From NCBI RefSeq assembly GCF_000385375.1, contig NZ_ARVV01000001.1, positions 2,294,001-2,358,000 on the forward strand: a stretch of 64,000 nucleotides of DNA. The letters run 5' to 3'. The translations under genes were made by a program, and so were the position numbers. Under the pieces are notes generated by a model. It searched no databases and was not told the origin of the DNA. It worked only from the letters and a program-made list of their open reading frames with translations. The stretch is from Methyloversatilis discipulorum. Its GTDB lineage: Bacteria > Pseudomonadota > Gammaproteobacteria > Burkholderiales > Rhodocyclaceae. This document shows, in pieces, positions 10,485 to 19,568 of the stretch; within the stretch, counting starts at the first letter, position 1; every line of letters begins with the position of its first letter.

Positions 10485-10645
10485 GTCGGGGTCAGAAGAC
10501 CCCTCCCACAGAATTCCGATCCGGGCGCAGGTCGTGGATCAGGTGCAACGCCCTTATGGGGGCGGTCTTCTGACCGCGACATGACGGTCGCAGTCCGCAG
10601 GCTTCGATCCAGGCCGCCGTCGGGTTCAGAAGACCCCTCCCACAG
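10485..10645 (+). repeat. REP cluster beside the RAYT gene
   Basis: Hairpins lie at 10485-10511 (GGGGTC-AGAA-GACCCC, CTCCCAC tail), 10558-10580 (variant stem GCGGTC-TTCT-GACCGC) and 10619-10645 (GGGTTC-AGAA-GACCCC). They occupy most of the 281 bp between the RAYT gene start and the GAF regulator end. Confidence 0.88.
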
Positions 10646-10663
10646 AATCCCGGCGTGACGCCT

Positions 10664-11851
10664 TCAAACCTCGCCGAACGTCCTTGCCAGCAACTGCCGG
10701 CCGGGGTGGTCCGGTGGCAGCAGTTCGCCCAGGCGCTGCAGTGCGTCGACCGCCTCGGGCGACTGGCCGAGGTGATTCAGCAGCACATCGGGATCGTCGA
10801 CACGGAAAATGGCGTCCGACAGGCGGGATTCGAGACAGTCGCGCCAGACGCGCAGCAGCGGGCTTTCGGTGCGCGGCAGGAAGGCGCCTCGGTAGCAAGC
10901 GAGCGCGGTTTCGATGCGGCCGGCGTCCAGTGCCTGCTCAAGATCGCGGAAATCCGCCTGCCAGTTAACAAGCAGCCGGTAGGGCCGCGAGCCGATGGCC
11001 CCACCCAGACGGTCGCGCAGCTGCGACACCTCGGTCTTCAGCGTCGCTACACCGACCGGGCGATCACCGTACAGCGCGGCGTGCAGCCTTTCGAGATCCA
11101 GCCCTTCGGGATGCAGTGTCAGCAGGCAGAGGATTTCAAGCTGGCGCGGCGACAGCGCCAGCGCCCTGCCCTGCAGGAAGGCCTGCGGCGTGCCCAGCAT
11201 GCGCAGACGCAGTACCGGCGCGTGACTCAATGACTGCAGCGCCTGCGACACGCGCTGCGCAAAGCGCTCGACCGCGTGCAGCGCCAGCGGTGAATGGCGG
11301 TTCCAGGTGGTCGACAGATCGACCACGCCCATCACCTCGCCACTGCCGGCGTCGCGCACCGGTGCGGCGTAGCACACCCAGTCCTGCACGGCCGGAATGA
11401 AATGTTCTGCCGAAAACACGCTGGCCGGGCGACGGTAGCGCAGCGCCAGCGCCAGCGCGTTGGTGCCGACCGAGCGCTCGTCCCAGCGCCCGCCGGGCAC
11501 GAAATGCACGCGTTCGGCCCGGGTGCGCATGCTGCGGCTGCAGCCGGTCCAGAGCAGGCGGCCGTCAGCGTCGCTGACTGCCGCCACCATGCCGCTTTCG
11601 CGGGCCACGGTTTCCAGTTCGTCGACGCATGAATTGACCGCCTCGCCGTACGGGGTCGTCGTCCAGTCCGGCGCGTCGGCGTCGATCGGCGCTGCCGAGC
11701 AGGTTTCCGACACGGCCTCGCGCGAGCGCTGCCACGAGCCGGCGATGTCCATGCCGACTACCACGATGCGCTCGCCGACCGTGCGCTCGCCGCGCCGGAT
11801 CGATTCGATGCGCTTCCGGCGTGCCGCCAGACTTGCACTTGAAGCTGTCAT
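10664..11851 (-). CDS. GAF-domain transcriptional regulator of the aldehyde dehydrogenase (AcoR-like N-terminus)
   Basis: A 395-residue regulator. The N-terminal region (about 60-210) resembles the GAF sensor of AcoR-type activators, with [15 protein letters not shown] and VCYAAPVRD. The C-terminal region contains a winged-helix-like segment ([30 protein letters not shown], near residues 235-265) of the OmpR/SARP kind. There is no AAA+ sigma-54 interaction domain, unlike true AcoR. ATG at 11851 with GGAG upstream is preferred over a TTG seven codons earlier. Divergent orientation next to an acetaldehyde-type dehydrogenase suggests it controls that gene; this is inference. Confidence 0.8.
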   Translation of the reverse strand: MTASSASLAARRKRIESIRRGERTVGERIVVVGMDIAGSWQRSREAVSETCSAAPIDADAPDWTTTPYGEAVNSCVDELETVARESGMVAAVSDADGRLLWTGCSRSMRTRAERVHFVPGGRWDERSVGTNALALALRYRRPASVFSAEHFIPAVQDWVCYAAPVRDAGSGEVMGVVDLSTTWNRHSPLALHAVERFAQRVSQALQSLSHAPVLRLRMLGTPQAFLQGRALALSPRQLEILCLLTLHPEGLDLERLHAALYGDRPVGVATLKTEVSQLRDRLGGAIGSRPYRLLVNWQADFRDLEQALDAGRIETALACYRGAFLPRTESPLLRVWRDCLESRLSDAIFRVDDPDVLLNHLGQSPEAVDALQRLGELLPPDHPGRQLLARTFGEV

Positions 11852-11881
11852 TGGTCTCGCTCCACCACTCAACCCACAAGC

Positions 11882-11900
11882 TACCTACCGGATACCTACC
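11882..11900 (+). promoter_or_regulatory. Candidate operator: direct repeat TACCTACC x2, 11-bp spacing
   Basis: Two exact TACCTACC octamers at 11882-11889 and 11893-11900, one helical turn apart, lie in the 141-bp divergent space between the GAF regulator and the aldehyde dehydrogenase. Their spacing and place suit binding by a dimeric regulator. No function is shown. Confidence 0.35.
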
Positions 11901-11992
11901 TGCGCCGTATTAGCGTGCGCGGTGACCCTGTGTTGTTCTGTCATGCATTGTGGCCGACCGCAGGGGCAATCGACAACACGAGGAGAAAGTAC

Positions 11993-13507
11993 ATGCGTTA
12001 CGCCGACCCCGGCCAACCCGGTTCGAAAATCACCTTCAAGCCCCGTTACGACAACTTCATCGGCGGCAAGTGGGTGGCGCCTGTCGAGGGTCAATACTTC
12101 GACAACGTCTCTCCCGTCACTGGCAAGGTCTTCTGCCAGGCCGCCCGCTCGCAGGCCGCCGACATCGAACTCGCGCTTGACGCCGCCCACAAGGCGCGCG
12201 ACGCCTGGGGCCGTACCTCGCCGGCCGGTCGTGCCGCCGTGCTGCTGAAGATCGCCGACCGCCTCGAAGCCAACCTCGAAATGCTGGCCGTCGCCGAAAC
12301 CTGGGACAACGGCAAGCCGATCCGCGAAACGCTGGCTGCCGACATCCCGCTCGCCATCGACCACTTCCGCTACTACGCTGGATGCATCCGCGCCCAGGAA
12401 GGTTCCCTGTCGGAAATCGACGACGACACCGTCGCCTACCACTTCCACGAGCCGCTGGGCGTGGTCGGCCAGATCATCCCGTGGAACTTCCCGATCCTGA
12501 TGGCCGCGTGGAAGCTCGCTCCGGCGCTGGCCGCCGGTAACTGCATCATCCTGAAGCCGGCCGAGCAGACCCCGGTTTCCATCATGGTGCTGGCCGAACT
12601 GATCGCCGACATCCTGCCGCCGGGCGTGCTGAACATCGTCAATGGTTTCGGCATCGAGGCCGGCAAGCCGCTGGCCACCAGCCCGCGCATCGCCAAGATC
12701 GCCTTCACCGGCGAAACTACGACCGGCCGCCTCATCCTGCAATATGCGTCCCAGAACATAATCCCGTCGACCGTCGAACTGGGCGGCAAGTCGCCCAACA
12801 TCTTCTTCGACGACGTGATGGACAAGGACGATGACTTCTTCGACAAGTGCCTCGAAGGCTTCGCGATGTTCTCGCTGAACCAAGGTGAAGTCTGCACCTG
12901 CCCGAGCCGCGCCATGGTGCAGGAATCGATCGCCGACCAGTTCATCGAGCGCGCCATCGCTCGCGTCGCCAAGGTGCGTGGCGGCCACCCGCTCGACACC
13001 GAAACGATGATCGGCGCCCAGGCCAGCTCGGACCAGGCGGAGAAGATCATGTCCTACATCGACATCGGCCGCCAGGAAGGCGCGCAGGTGCTGATCGGCG
13101 GCGCCAAGCGTCAGGAATCGGAAGCAGGCGGCTACTACATCCAGCCGACCGTGCTGAAGGGCCACAACAAGATGCGCGTGTTCCAGGAAGAAATCTTCGG
13201 CCCGGTGCTCGCTCTGACCACCTTCAAGGACGAAGCCGACGCGCTGCAGATCGCCAATGACACGCTGTACGGCCTTGGCGCCGGCGTGTGGTCGCGCTCG
13301 GTGCATCGCACCTACCGCTTCGGCCGCAACATCCAGGCCGGCCGCGTATGGACCAACTGCTACCACCTCTACCCGGCACACGCCGCGTTCGGTGGCTACA
13401 AGCAGTCGGGCATCGGCCGCGAAACGCACAAGATGATGCTGGACCACTACCAGCAGACCAAGAACCTGCTGGTGAGCTACTCGCCGAAGGCGCTGGGCTT
13501 CTTCTGA
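11993..13507 (+). CDS. NAD-dependent (acet)aldehyde dehydrogenase, AcoD/ExaC type
   Basis: A 504-residue member of the aldehyde dehydrogenase superfamily. Glu262 in VELGGKSPN and the nucleophile Cys301 in GEVCTCPSR match the general base and catalytic Cys. The cofactor segment [23 protein letters not shown] is intact. Length and the N-terminus ([19 protein letters not shown]) fit the ExaC/AcoD branch that oxidises acetaldehyde in ethanol or acetoin catabolism. ATG at 11993 follows AGGAGA. Its partners are a divergent GAF regulator and a downstream DUF779 gene, which commonly accompanies this branch. The exact aldehyde is inferred. Confidence 0.93.
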   Translation: MRYADPGQPGSKITFKPRYDNFIGGKWVAPVEGQYFDNVSPVTGKVFCQAARSQAADIELALDAAHKARDAWGRTSPAGRAAVLLKIADRLEANLEMLAVAETWDNGKPIRETLAADIPLAIDHFRYYAGCIRAQEGSLSEIDDDTVAYHFHEPLGVVGQIIPWNFPILMAAWKLAPALAAGNCIILKPAEQTPVSIMVLAELIADILPPGVLNIVNGFGIEAGKPLATSPRIAKIAFTGETTTGRLILQYASQNIIPSTVELGGKSPNIFFDDVMDKDDDFFDKCLEGFAMFSLNQGEVCTCPSRAMVQESIADQFIERAIARVAKVRGGHPLDTETMIGAQASSDQAEKIMSYIDIGRQEGAQVLIGGAKRQESEAGGYYIQPTVLKGHNKMRVFQEEIFGPVLALTTFKDEADALQIANDTLYGLGAGVWSRSVHRTYRFGRNIQAGRVWTNCYHLYPAHAAFGGYKQSGIGRETHKMMLDHYQQTKNLLVSYSPKALGFF

Positions 13508-13522
13508 GGCAGCAATGAGAGA

Positions 13523-13546
13523 GGGGCGCTCCGGCGCCCCTTTTTT
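13523..13546 (+). terminator. Rho-independent terminator of the aldehyde dehydrogenase gene
   Basis: A 7-bp GC stem GGGGCGC / GCGCCCC with a TCCG tetraloop is followed by six T residues, 16 bp after the stop codon. Confidence 0.9.
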
Positions 13547-13565
13547 CGTCGACAGCGCTGACCAT

Positions 13566-13656
13566 GTAGGAGCGGTCCTCTGACCGCGACCGCGGCGGTA
13601 TGGGAAGCGTCGGTGCATCGTTGCCGGCCCTGTCGCGGTCAGAAGACCGCTCCTAC
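13566..13656. repeat. REP pair in inverted orientation (REPIN-like)
   Basis: The left hairpin at 13566-13590 (GTAGGAG, stem GCGGTC-CTCT-GACCGC) and the right at 13632-13656 (GCGGTC-AGAA-GACCGC, CTCCTAC) face each other across about 40 bp. Both arms carry the same G-to-A change in the GTGGGAG tail (GTAGGAG/CTCCTAC), so the pair moves or evolves as a unit. Confidence 0.85.
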
Positions 13657-13760
13657 AACAATCGGCAGCCAGCATCCGTTCGACCGCGCCCTGCGCCGAC
13701 AACCATCCCCGGCACAGCACGGTCATCATTCGTACAAGAACCCACGCAGGAGGAGAACCC

Positions 13761-14150
13761 ATGGTCACCCGCGTCAGCGCCACCCCTGAAGCGCTCGAAT
13801 GGATCGCCAAGCTCGCCGCCAAACACGGCGCCCTGCTCTTCCATCAGTCCGGCGGCTGCTGCGACGGCAGCGCCCCGATGTGCTACCCGCGCAACGAATT
13901 CATACTCGGCAGCTCCGACGTGCTCCTCGGCGAAATCGGCGGCATGCCCTTCTGCATGAGCGCGTCGCAGTTCGAGTACTGGCAGCATACCCACCTCATC
14001 ATCGACGTCGTGCCCGGCCGCGGATCCGGCTTCTCGATCGAATCGCCGGAGGGCATCCGCTTCCTGACCCGCTCGCGGCTATATGAGCCGGATGAGGAGG
14101 CCGAACTGGAAAAGCTGGGGCCGCCGCCGCGGGGGGATACGCTGGTCTGA
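13761..14150 (+). CDS. DUF779 family protein
   Basis: A 129-residue protein with a strong ribosome site (AGGAGGAG) before the ATG. The conserved family core is HQSGGCCDGSAPMCYPRNEF, with a CC...C cysteine set that could bind a metal, and DVVPGRGSGFSIESPEGIRFLTRSR near the end. DUF779 genes are typically found next to ExaC/AcoD-type aldehyde dehydrogenases, as here (253 bp downstream). The biochemical role is unknown. A terminator and a REP pair in between suggest its own promoter or read-through. Confidence 0.87.
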   Translation: MVTRVSATPEALEWIAKLAAKHGALLFHQSGGCCDGSAPMCYPRNEFILGSSDVLLGEIGGMPFCMSASQFEYWQHTHLIIDVVPGRGSGFSIESPEGIRFLTRSRLYEPDEEAELEKLGPPPRGDTLV

Positions 14151-14210
14151 GCGCACGAAGCGGGAATCCGTAGAAGCGGTCGGCGTCGTTATATGGGAGA
14201 GGTCGGTCCT

Positions 14211-14435
14211 CTGTGGGAGGAGTCTTGTGACCCTGACAGCGGACTGTATCGAAGTCGACGGACTGCAGCAGCCGCGTCGCGGCCAATACCGCTCCCACAG
14301 AGGGGGGGGCACCGGACCAGCGATCCGAGCCGGGGCCGGGCTTCTGTGGGAGGGGTCTTCCGACCCCGACAGCAGCCTTGATCGAAGCCTGCGGATTGCA
14401 GAAGCCAGGCCGGAAGCGGCCAAGGCCGTTCCCAG
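14211..14435 (+). repeat. REP cluster, four hairpins
   Basis: Hairpins lie at 14211-14237 and 14344-14370 (GTGGGAG with GGGGTC-type stem), 14275-14300 (GCGGCC-type, inverted) and a worn copy at 14410-14435. They fill the 303-bp gap after the DUF779 gene. Confidence 0.88.
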
Positions 14436-14453
14436 AGGAAAGGCGTTGCCACC

Positions 14454-14708
14454 TCATAGCCCCTCGAACACCTCGCACGCGCCCAGCGGCATGCCTGCCA
14501 GGTCCTTGGCCGGCAGCAGCGGATCGCCTGCCAACGGCCAGTCAACAACGACCGTCGGGTTGTTCCACGCCAGACTACGCCCGTGTTCCGGCGCGTAGTA
14601 GTCGTTCGTCCTACAAAGGAAGTACGCCGATTCGCTCAGCGCACCGAAGCAGTGCGCGAAGCCCGCGAGCACCCGGAACTGGCCTTGGTTCTCCCCGCTC
14701 AATGACAC
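14454..14708 (-). pseudogene. rfbC: Remnant of dTDP-4-dehydrorhamnose 3,5-epimerase (rfbC/rmlC), C-terminal half
   Basis: The 84-codon frame matches the RmlC C-terminal half in order: VSLSGEN (for VELSAEN), GFAHCF (for GFAHGF), LSESAYFLCRTNDYYAPEH, WNNP, VDWPL and AKDLAG. The family is about 180 residues, so half is absent. Going upstream in the same frame, two stops (TAA, TAG) come immediately before the aligned GV. Several invariant residues are changed (PGFAHG to AGFAHC). No rfbABD genes are near, so this is a decaying leftover of a former rhamnose operon. Confidence 0.78.
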
Positions 14709-14795
14709 GCCCTATTACCGGCCGAAGATCAGCAACGGCAATACGGCGACCGACCCTCCGTCAAAGGCTCGCCAGAGACCCTTCCGTGGAAACAA

Positions 14796-15284
14796 TCAGA
14801 GCCCGTCCGTCAGTCTGTCCAGCGGCTCAGCGGGCCTCGCAAAATACGCCTTGGTGTATGGATGCACCTCGTCATGCGCCATCAGTTCGTCAACCGAGAA
14901 CCAGCGCAGTGCTTCGTGCTGATCATCTGACTCAAGAGCAACCTCGGAGTCCAGATCCCGCCGATGTGGCAAGACCACGTAGTGCGTGCTGATGCCGTCA
15001 GCACCCGCAAAGTTGTCTGGGTAGAGATGCTCATAGATACCTATGTTGCGCCAGCCCTCCACGGGCACCATAGCCCCAAGTTCTCGCCTTATTACTCGAA
15101 CCAGCGCATCGGCCAACCGCTCATCCTTCAGGATGCGGCCGCCGGGAACAAACCAGAAGCCTTTGGCCGGACGATTGTTGCGCCGGCCAAGCAAGATCTT
15201 GTCGCCCCCGGACCGCAGAATCAGATCGACTGAGATCAGCGGCGTTCTGCTCACAACGGACAAAAAGTCGTCGTCCGAGATCAT
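14796..15284 (-). CDS. GDP-mannose mannosyl hydrolase-like Nudix protein
   Basis: A 162-residue Nudix hydrolase. The start MISDDDFLSVVSRTPLISVDLIL matches the GDP-mannose mannosyl hydrolase (Gmm/WcaH) N-terminus. The Nudix box spans about residues 49-71 (GGRILKDER...RRELG) and departs from the standard REUxEE, as is known for this family. Such enzymes hydrolyse GDP-mannose or GDP-glucose and accompany GDP-fucose clusters. gmd and fcl lie 13-16 kb away in this window. ATG has AAGGG upstream. The 270 bp to the divergent beta-helix gene probably holds promoters for both; no clear box is seen. Confidence 0.85.
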   Translation of the reverse strand: MISDDDFLSVVSRTPLISVDLILRSGGDKILLGRRNNRPAKGFWFVPGGRILKDERLADALVRVIRRELGAMVPVEGWRNIGIYEHLYPDNFAGADGISTHYVVLPHRRDLDSEVALESDDQHEALRWFSVDELMAHDEVHPYTKAYFARPAEPLDRLTDGL

Positions 15285-15554
15285 CGCAATGCCCTTACAA
15301 ATAGTTTCACTTCGTGCACAGCCTCACTCGGCTCCTTGTCCTACAGCTCAAACCCAGTTGTCGCGCCACTTTCAAAAATCGACGCGCTCAAGGCAGAGAT
15401 ATGCGGGGGAATACTTCCTCATTTCGCATTCAAGATTTCCGGGGCGTGATCGTCAAATGCATTGCGTGCTCAGGAACCCAACGCAGAAGGACCGAAATGG
15501 TCGCTGGCTTGGCAGGCATCCGGTTCACGTTTTGTTTACCAAGTCTCAGGAAGC

Positions 15555-18500
15555 ATGCCCATGTCGTTTCGCAAGTCTCTGTACGGCCCCCTCGGTCTAG
15601 CCCTCTCCACCCTCTTGCTTCAAACCGCCGCTGCAGCCACCTACTACGTTGACGCCACCAATGGCCGTGACACGAATTCCGGCACTGCAGTACAAAATTC
15701 ATCCGCCGGCATCGGTCCATGGCGCTCGCTCTCAAAGGTTACCAGCGCGAAACTGCTGCCTGGCGATACGGTGTATCTGGCCTGCGGCCAACGCTGGAGC
15801 GAAACCTTGCGGGTGACGGCAAGCGGCACTTCGTCGCTGCCCATCACATTCGATTCGTGGCCGACGGGCTGCGCTAACAAACCTGTTATCGACGGCAGTG
15901 TGGTGGTTCCCGCCAGCGCTTGGCACCGAGGTGCGGGAAACATTTGGAGCGCACGATGGCCTCTGAATCGCATAGAGAACAGCGACTTCCTTAACTCCAC
16001 TGTCAAGCCTTGGTCGGGCTGGTCCGATACGAAGGGTCACAGTCTTACGCCTGCGTCCGACTGCCCAGTTGCGAACGGGTGCATCGAACTTAGTGGTGGA
16101 AACTTCCGGCGCTTGGCACTTGCAATCAGCAATCCCTTCCCCCTGTCATCGACGTCCGAGACAACCCTGACCATCACAACAAAGCTTCCATACGGGCAGA
16201 CCGCGAGAGTTGTGGTTCGACGGAACGCAGAACCCTACGATGCGCTCGGCCTTTCACAGAGCCTAACCGGCACCGGTAGCTGGCAAACTCGGACATTCTC
16301 TTTCACACCCACCGAGACCTTGCCAAACGCTCGAGTCGATGTCGAGCTGACCCCAGGCAACGGACCTATCCTTATGGACTACGTGAGAGTAGTCCAGCAG
16401 CTTGGGACGCCACTGAGTTTGCACATAGGTGACACGTTACAAAGTCCCGCCCACCATCCGAATCACGGTCACTCTAACGACAAGCCAAACTCAATCTACT
16501 TATCAACCGCAGCAGACTCCGCGTCTTTCCTTCAAGGCAGAGCTCCGGTATCCAACACTATTCGAATCGGCAATGCTTTGAATCTCCCCGCAGGCGCCTC
16601 GATCACTCCGGGACTTGGCATTCGTATCCGGAGCAGAGCCTGGGCGCTTGAGGAACACAAGATCACGAATGTAAGTGGGTCGACGTTGAGCCTTGAAAAT
16701 AACACCCGCTACAATTTACTTGCAAATTGGGGATACTTCTTCACAGGCGCAGCGTGGATGGTCGACTCTCCCTCAGAATGGTTTGCTGACACGACAAAGA
16801 GCGTTCTGATGCTGATTCCTCACGACGGAACTCCGCCGGGAGACCGCGTCAAAGTCACACAACTCGAAAATGGAATCGATGCGAAGAAAACATCATTCTT
16901 AACGATCCGAAACATTGCGGTAGATCGTGTCGGAAATGGCATCCTACTGACCGATTCAAAAAATGTTTCAGTCGAAAACGTAACCATCTCCAATACACAG
17001 AAACACGCCATCGAGTTCATCGGAAGCCGATATACAAGAATTTCAAACTCTCTAATAATAGATTCACGCCTCGATGCATTGGCCGGAACCCGTCCCTGGC
17101 AAGCGACGGCCCAGTACGCAACAATCAACGAAAACAAAATATACGGCAGCGGAATTCCGTCCAACCCAGACACGCCAGAGCCGATTCCCGCAAGTGCATT
17201 TGCGTCGATTCACGGGGGGCAATATGCAGTTGTAGAACGCAATCTCGTCTATCGAAGCGCTTATGTCGGAATACGTTCGGACAAAGGCAGCGAGATTCGA
17301 GGAAATCATGTTCTCGATAGCGCGCTACTACTGGACGACGGAGGTGGGATATATATTCAGGAAACCGATAATAATGGAATCATTGAGAACAATATAATCG
17401 AGAACGTCATCGGAAACCTTGACGGAAAGCCAACATTAGAAACACAAGGCGTGGGAATCTACCTTGACGACCTGACATCAGGAGTAACAGTTTCAGGCAA
17501 CACTATTATTAACGCCGACCAGGGAATGCATATCCACAACGCCTTTAACAACACCATCAGCGGAAACACCCTCTTTGGCAATAGGAAAAATCAGATCTGG
17601 ATGCAAGAGAATTGGAATCGGCTTGATGTAAGTGGCGACCTTTACGGCAATGTAATCAAGGACAATCTATTTGTACCGCTAATACCCGCTGCACCGATTT
17701 TTCAGATATCGGAGTTCGCACACCCGCGACGCTTCTCCTCATATCAGAACAATACATATTCAGCGTTGCTTTCACCGCTCGTCACCAAAGAGACCTGGCC
17801 TATCGAACCAGGTGCATGGGAGACGGCCACGTACACTCTCGCTCAATGGCAAGCCGCAACGTTTGACGGCGAGGCACGTCAGCTTGATGTGGCAGGCGAG
17901 TCCATTTCGCCTAAGGCTTACGCGCAATACGCGATCGTCGGGCCGGACTTAATCACAAGCACGAGGATATCGAACAGCCCCAACGACTGGCGGAGTTGGA
18001 ATAAGACCGCACCTTTCGCAAATATCGCGGCTCTCAGCTGCCCCACGGGTTCATGCGTGACGTTGATCGCCGGTGCCTCCGACAGTCTGCTGATCGGCCC
18101 AGCCTTCAGCGTACAGAAAGACCAATGGTACCGACTGTCGTTTGACCTAAAAACTGGAACGAATGGACAGCGCGTCGATTACGTGGTGCGTCGCGGCGGT
18201 GGTGGCGAGAACGGCTTCGAAAGCTTGATGGGCTCTACCGGCTCTGTTACTGGTGATGGCACGTGGAAACGTCACATATTGACTTTCAAGGCAACCGCAT
18301 CGATCAATGTTGATGATCCGCTCACCGGGGACATAGGAGCGCGTCTCGATTTCGGCTGGATCAAGCCCGGGCAACAAATAACCATAGGAAAAGTCGACCT
18401 CGTGCCCATCAGCTCCGTTGAAGAATCAACAAAAATACGCATTCTGGTGAATCCGAAGGAAACGGTGGACGTCTTGGAGTGCCCTGACATCGAGCAACCT

Positions 18501-18704
18501 GATCTGTGTGAAAAGTACGTACAGCTCCGCGACGAAGCGCCTGTGAACTGGCCCGCAACCTTACCGGCGCACGGCTCGATGGTGATCTTTACCCAAGAGA
18601 AGTCACTACTCGACTTGGATAACGACGGTATACCGAACAGTCAAGACATCTGTGCTGATACGCCCCTCGGGCAAGCAGTAGATCCTGCGGGGTGCCAATT
18701 GTAG
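15555..18704 (+). CDS. Secreted right-handed parallel beta-helix protein with two similar beta-sandwich modules
   Basis: A 1049-residue protein with a signal peptide (RKSLYGPLGLALSTLLLQTAAAA) and a mature start YYVDATNGRDTNSG, typical of secreted Pel9A-like beta-helix polysaccharide lyases. A beta-helix with N-rich stacked turns (IENNIIENVIG, GVTVSGNTIINA) covers about residues 440-730. Two look-alike beta-sandwich (carbohydrate-binding-like) modules flank it at about 138-280 and 800-955. The C-terminus DLDNDGIPNSQDICADTP is a thrombospondin type 3/EF-like calcium motif. ATG at 15555 follows AGGAA. It probably binds or cleaves the exopolysaccharide made by the adjacent locus; no lyase active site was identified. 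Codon use is more AT-rich than in flanking genes. Confidence 0.8.
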   Translation: MPMSFRKSLYGPLGLALSTLLLQTAAAATYYVDATNGRDTNSGTAVQNSSAGIGPWRSLSKVTSAKLLPGDTVYLACGQRWSETLRVTASGTSSLPITFDSWPTGCANKPVIDGSVVVPASAWHRGAGNIWSARWPLNRIENSDFLNSTVKPWSGWSDTKGHSLTPASDCPVANGCIELSGGNFRRLALAISNPFPLSSTSETTLTITTKLPYGQTARVVVRRNAEPYDALGLSQSLTGTGSWQTRTFSFTPTETLPNARVDVELTPGNGPILMDYVRVVQQLGTPLSLHIGDTLQSPAHHPNHGHSNDKPNSIYLSTAADSASFLQGRAPVSNTIRIGNALNLPAGASITPGLGIRIRSRAWALEEHKITNVSGSTLSLENNTRYNLLANWGYFFTGAAWMVDSPSEWFADTTKSVLMLIPHDGTPPGDRVKVTQLENGIDAKKTSFLTIRNIAVDRVGNGILLTDSKNVSVENVTISNTQKHAIEFIGSRYTRISNSLIIDSRLDALAGTRPWQATAQYATINENKIYGSGIPSNPDTPEPIPASAFASIHGGQYAVVERNLVYRSAYVGIRSDKGSEIRGNHVLDSALLLDDGGGIYIQETDNNGIIENNIIENVIGNLDGKPTLETQGVGIYLDDLTSGVTVSGNTIINADQGMHIHNAFNNTISGNTLFGNRKNQIWMQENWNRLDVSGDLYGNVIKDNLFVPLIPAAPIFQISEFAHPRRFSSYQNNTYSALLSPLVTKETWPIEPGAWETATYTLAQWQAATFDGEARQLDVAGESISPKAYAQYAIVGPDLITSTRISNSPNDWRSWNKTAPFANIAALSCPTGSCVTLIAGASDSLLIGPAFSVQKDQWYRLSFDLKTGTNGQRVDYVVRRGGGGENGFESLMGSTGSVTGDGTWKRHILTFKATASINVDDPLTGDIGARLDFGWIKPGQQITIGKVDLVPISSVEESTKIRILVNPKETVDVLECPDIEQPDLCEKYVQLRDEAPVNWPATLPAHGSMVIFTQEKSLLDLDNDGIPNSQDICADTPLGQAVDPAGCQL

Positions 18705-18749
18705 GAAAGATGGGGAGACGCCTTAAACACCACGCACGATTCGGATGTT

Positions 18750-19511
18750 TCAGGCGTTCACCTTGAGAAGCTGGCGCACGGCACCGATTACGAATAAGGT
18801 ATTTGTAACTAAGTAACGACGCCACAGACGCCGCGGCTCGCTGAGCAAACGATGTAGCCATTCGAGGCCGTGATTCTGCATCCACAAGGGCGCACGAGCA
18901 ACGGTTCCTGCGTGAAAATCAAGCGCTGCGCCGACCCCAAGCATCACCGCGGGGATGCGACCGCTGTGTGAGTGCATCCACAGTTCCTGCTTCGGACAAC
19001 CTAGGCCTACAAAAAGCACACCCGCACCACTCGCTACAATGCGTTGCACAGCAGCTTCATCTTCCTCCTGATTAAGTGGACGGAATGGCGGTGACTCAAC
19101 AAACAACTTCAATTTAGGGAATACAACTGAACAGCGCTCCTTTAACTTATCGAGCGTGACGTCGGTACTACCATATATATATACTGGAAGCGACGCGCTC
19201 TCGCAACGTTTGAGGAGCTCCCACATAACATCAGGCCCCGGAATCCGCCGCTGGGAGCAATGACCTAGTTTTCTCATCAACCACGCGACCGGTGCGCCGT
19301 CTGGCGTCGCCATATCCGACTCTTCGATCGCTCGAAGAAACTCTGGATTTCGACCAGCAGTAACTGTCACATGCACATTGCAAATGGCCACATAATGCGA
19401 CTCGCGCGCAAGTGCCCAACGCATTATCAGATCGTGCATTACCTTCCAGTCGATCACATCGATCGGCACTCCCAAAACGCGTGCCCTGATCCGCTTAATT
19501 TCATCAGACAT
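18750..19511 (-). CDS. WecG/TagA/CpsF family glycosyltransferase (GT26)
   Basis: A 253-residue enzyme with the GT26 pattern: the N-terminal VLGVPIDVIDW, CNVHVTVTAGRNPEFLRAI, ATPDGAPVAW, and the conserved VGLGCPKQELWMHSH followed by GVGAALDFHAGTVARAPLWMQNHGLEWLHRL. GT26 enzymes transfer ManNAc, glucuronate or glucose to lipid-linked intermediates at the cytoplasmic membrane. It is the last gene of the minus-strand polysaccharide locus and ends 46 bp from the convergent beta-helix gene. The sugar donor is not determined by sequence. Confidence 0.9.
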   Translation of the reverse strand: MSDEIKRIRARVLGVPIDVIDWKVMHDLIMRWALARESHYVAICNVHVTVTAGRNPEFLRAIEESDMATPDGAPVAWLMRKLGHCSQRRIPGPDVMWELLKRCESASLPVYIYGSTDVTLDKLKERCSVVFPKLKLFVESPPFRPLNQEEDEAAVQRIVASGAGVLFVGLGCPKQELWMHSHSGRIPAVMLGVGAALDFHAGTVARAPLWMQNHGLEWLHRLLSEPRRLWRRYLVTNTLFVIGAVRQLLKVNA

Positions 19512-19568
19512 GGACGCCCCGAAGTATCAGCAATAAAGGCGAAGTCGGCGCCAATCTAAAGAACATTC

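Noticed and set aside
14454..14708. The rfbC fragment as a complete small gene
   Set aside because: It lacks half the family domain, is preceded by two in-frame stops at the point where homology should continue, and has changed core residues.
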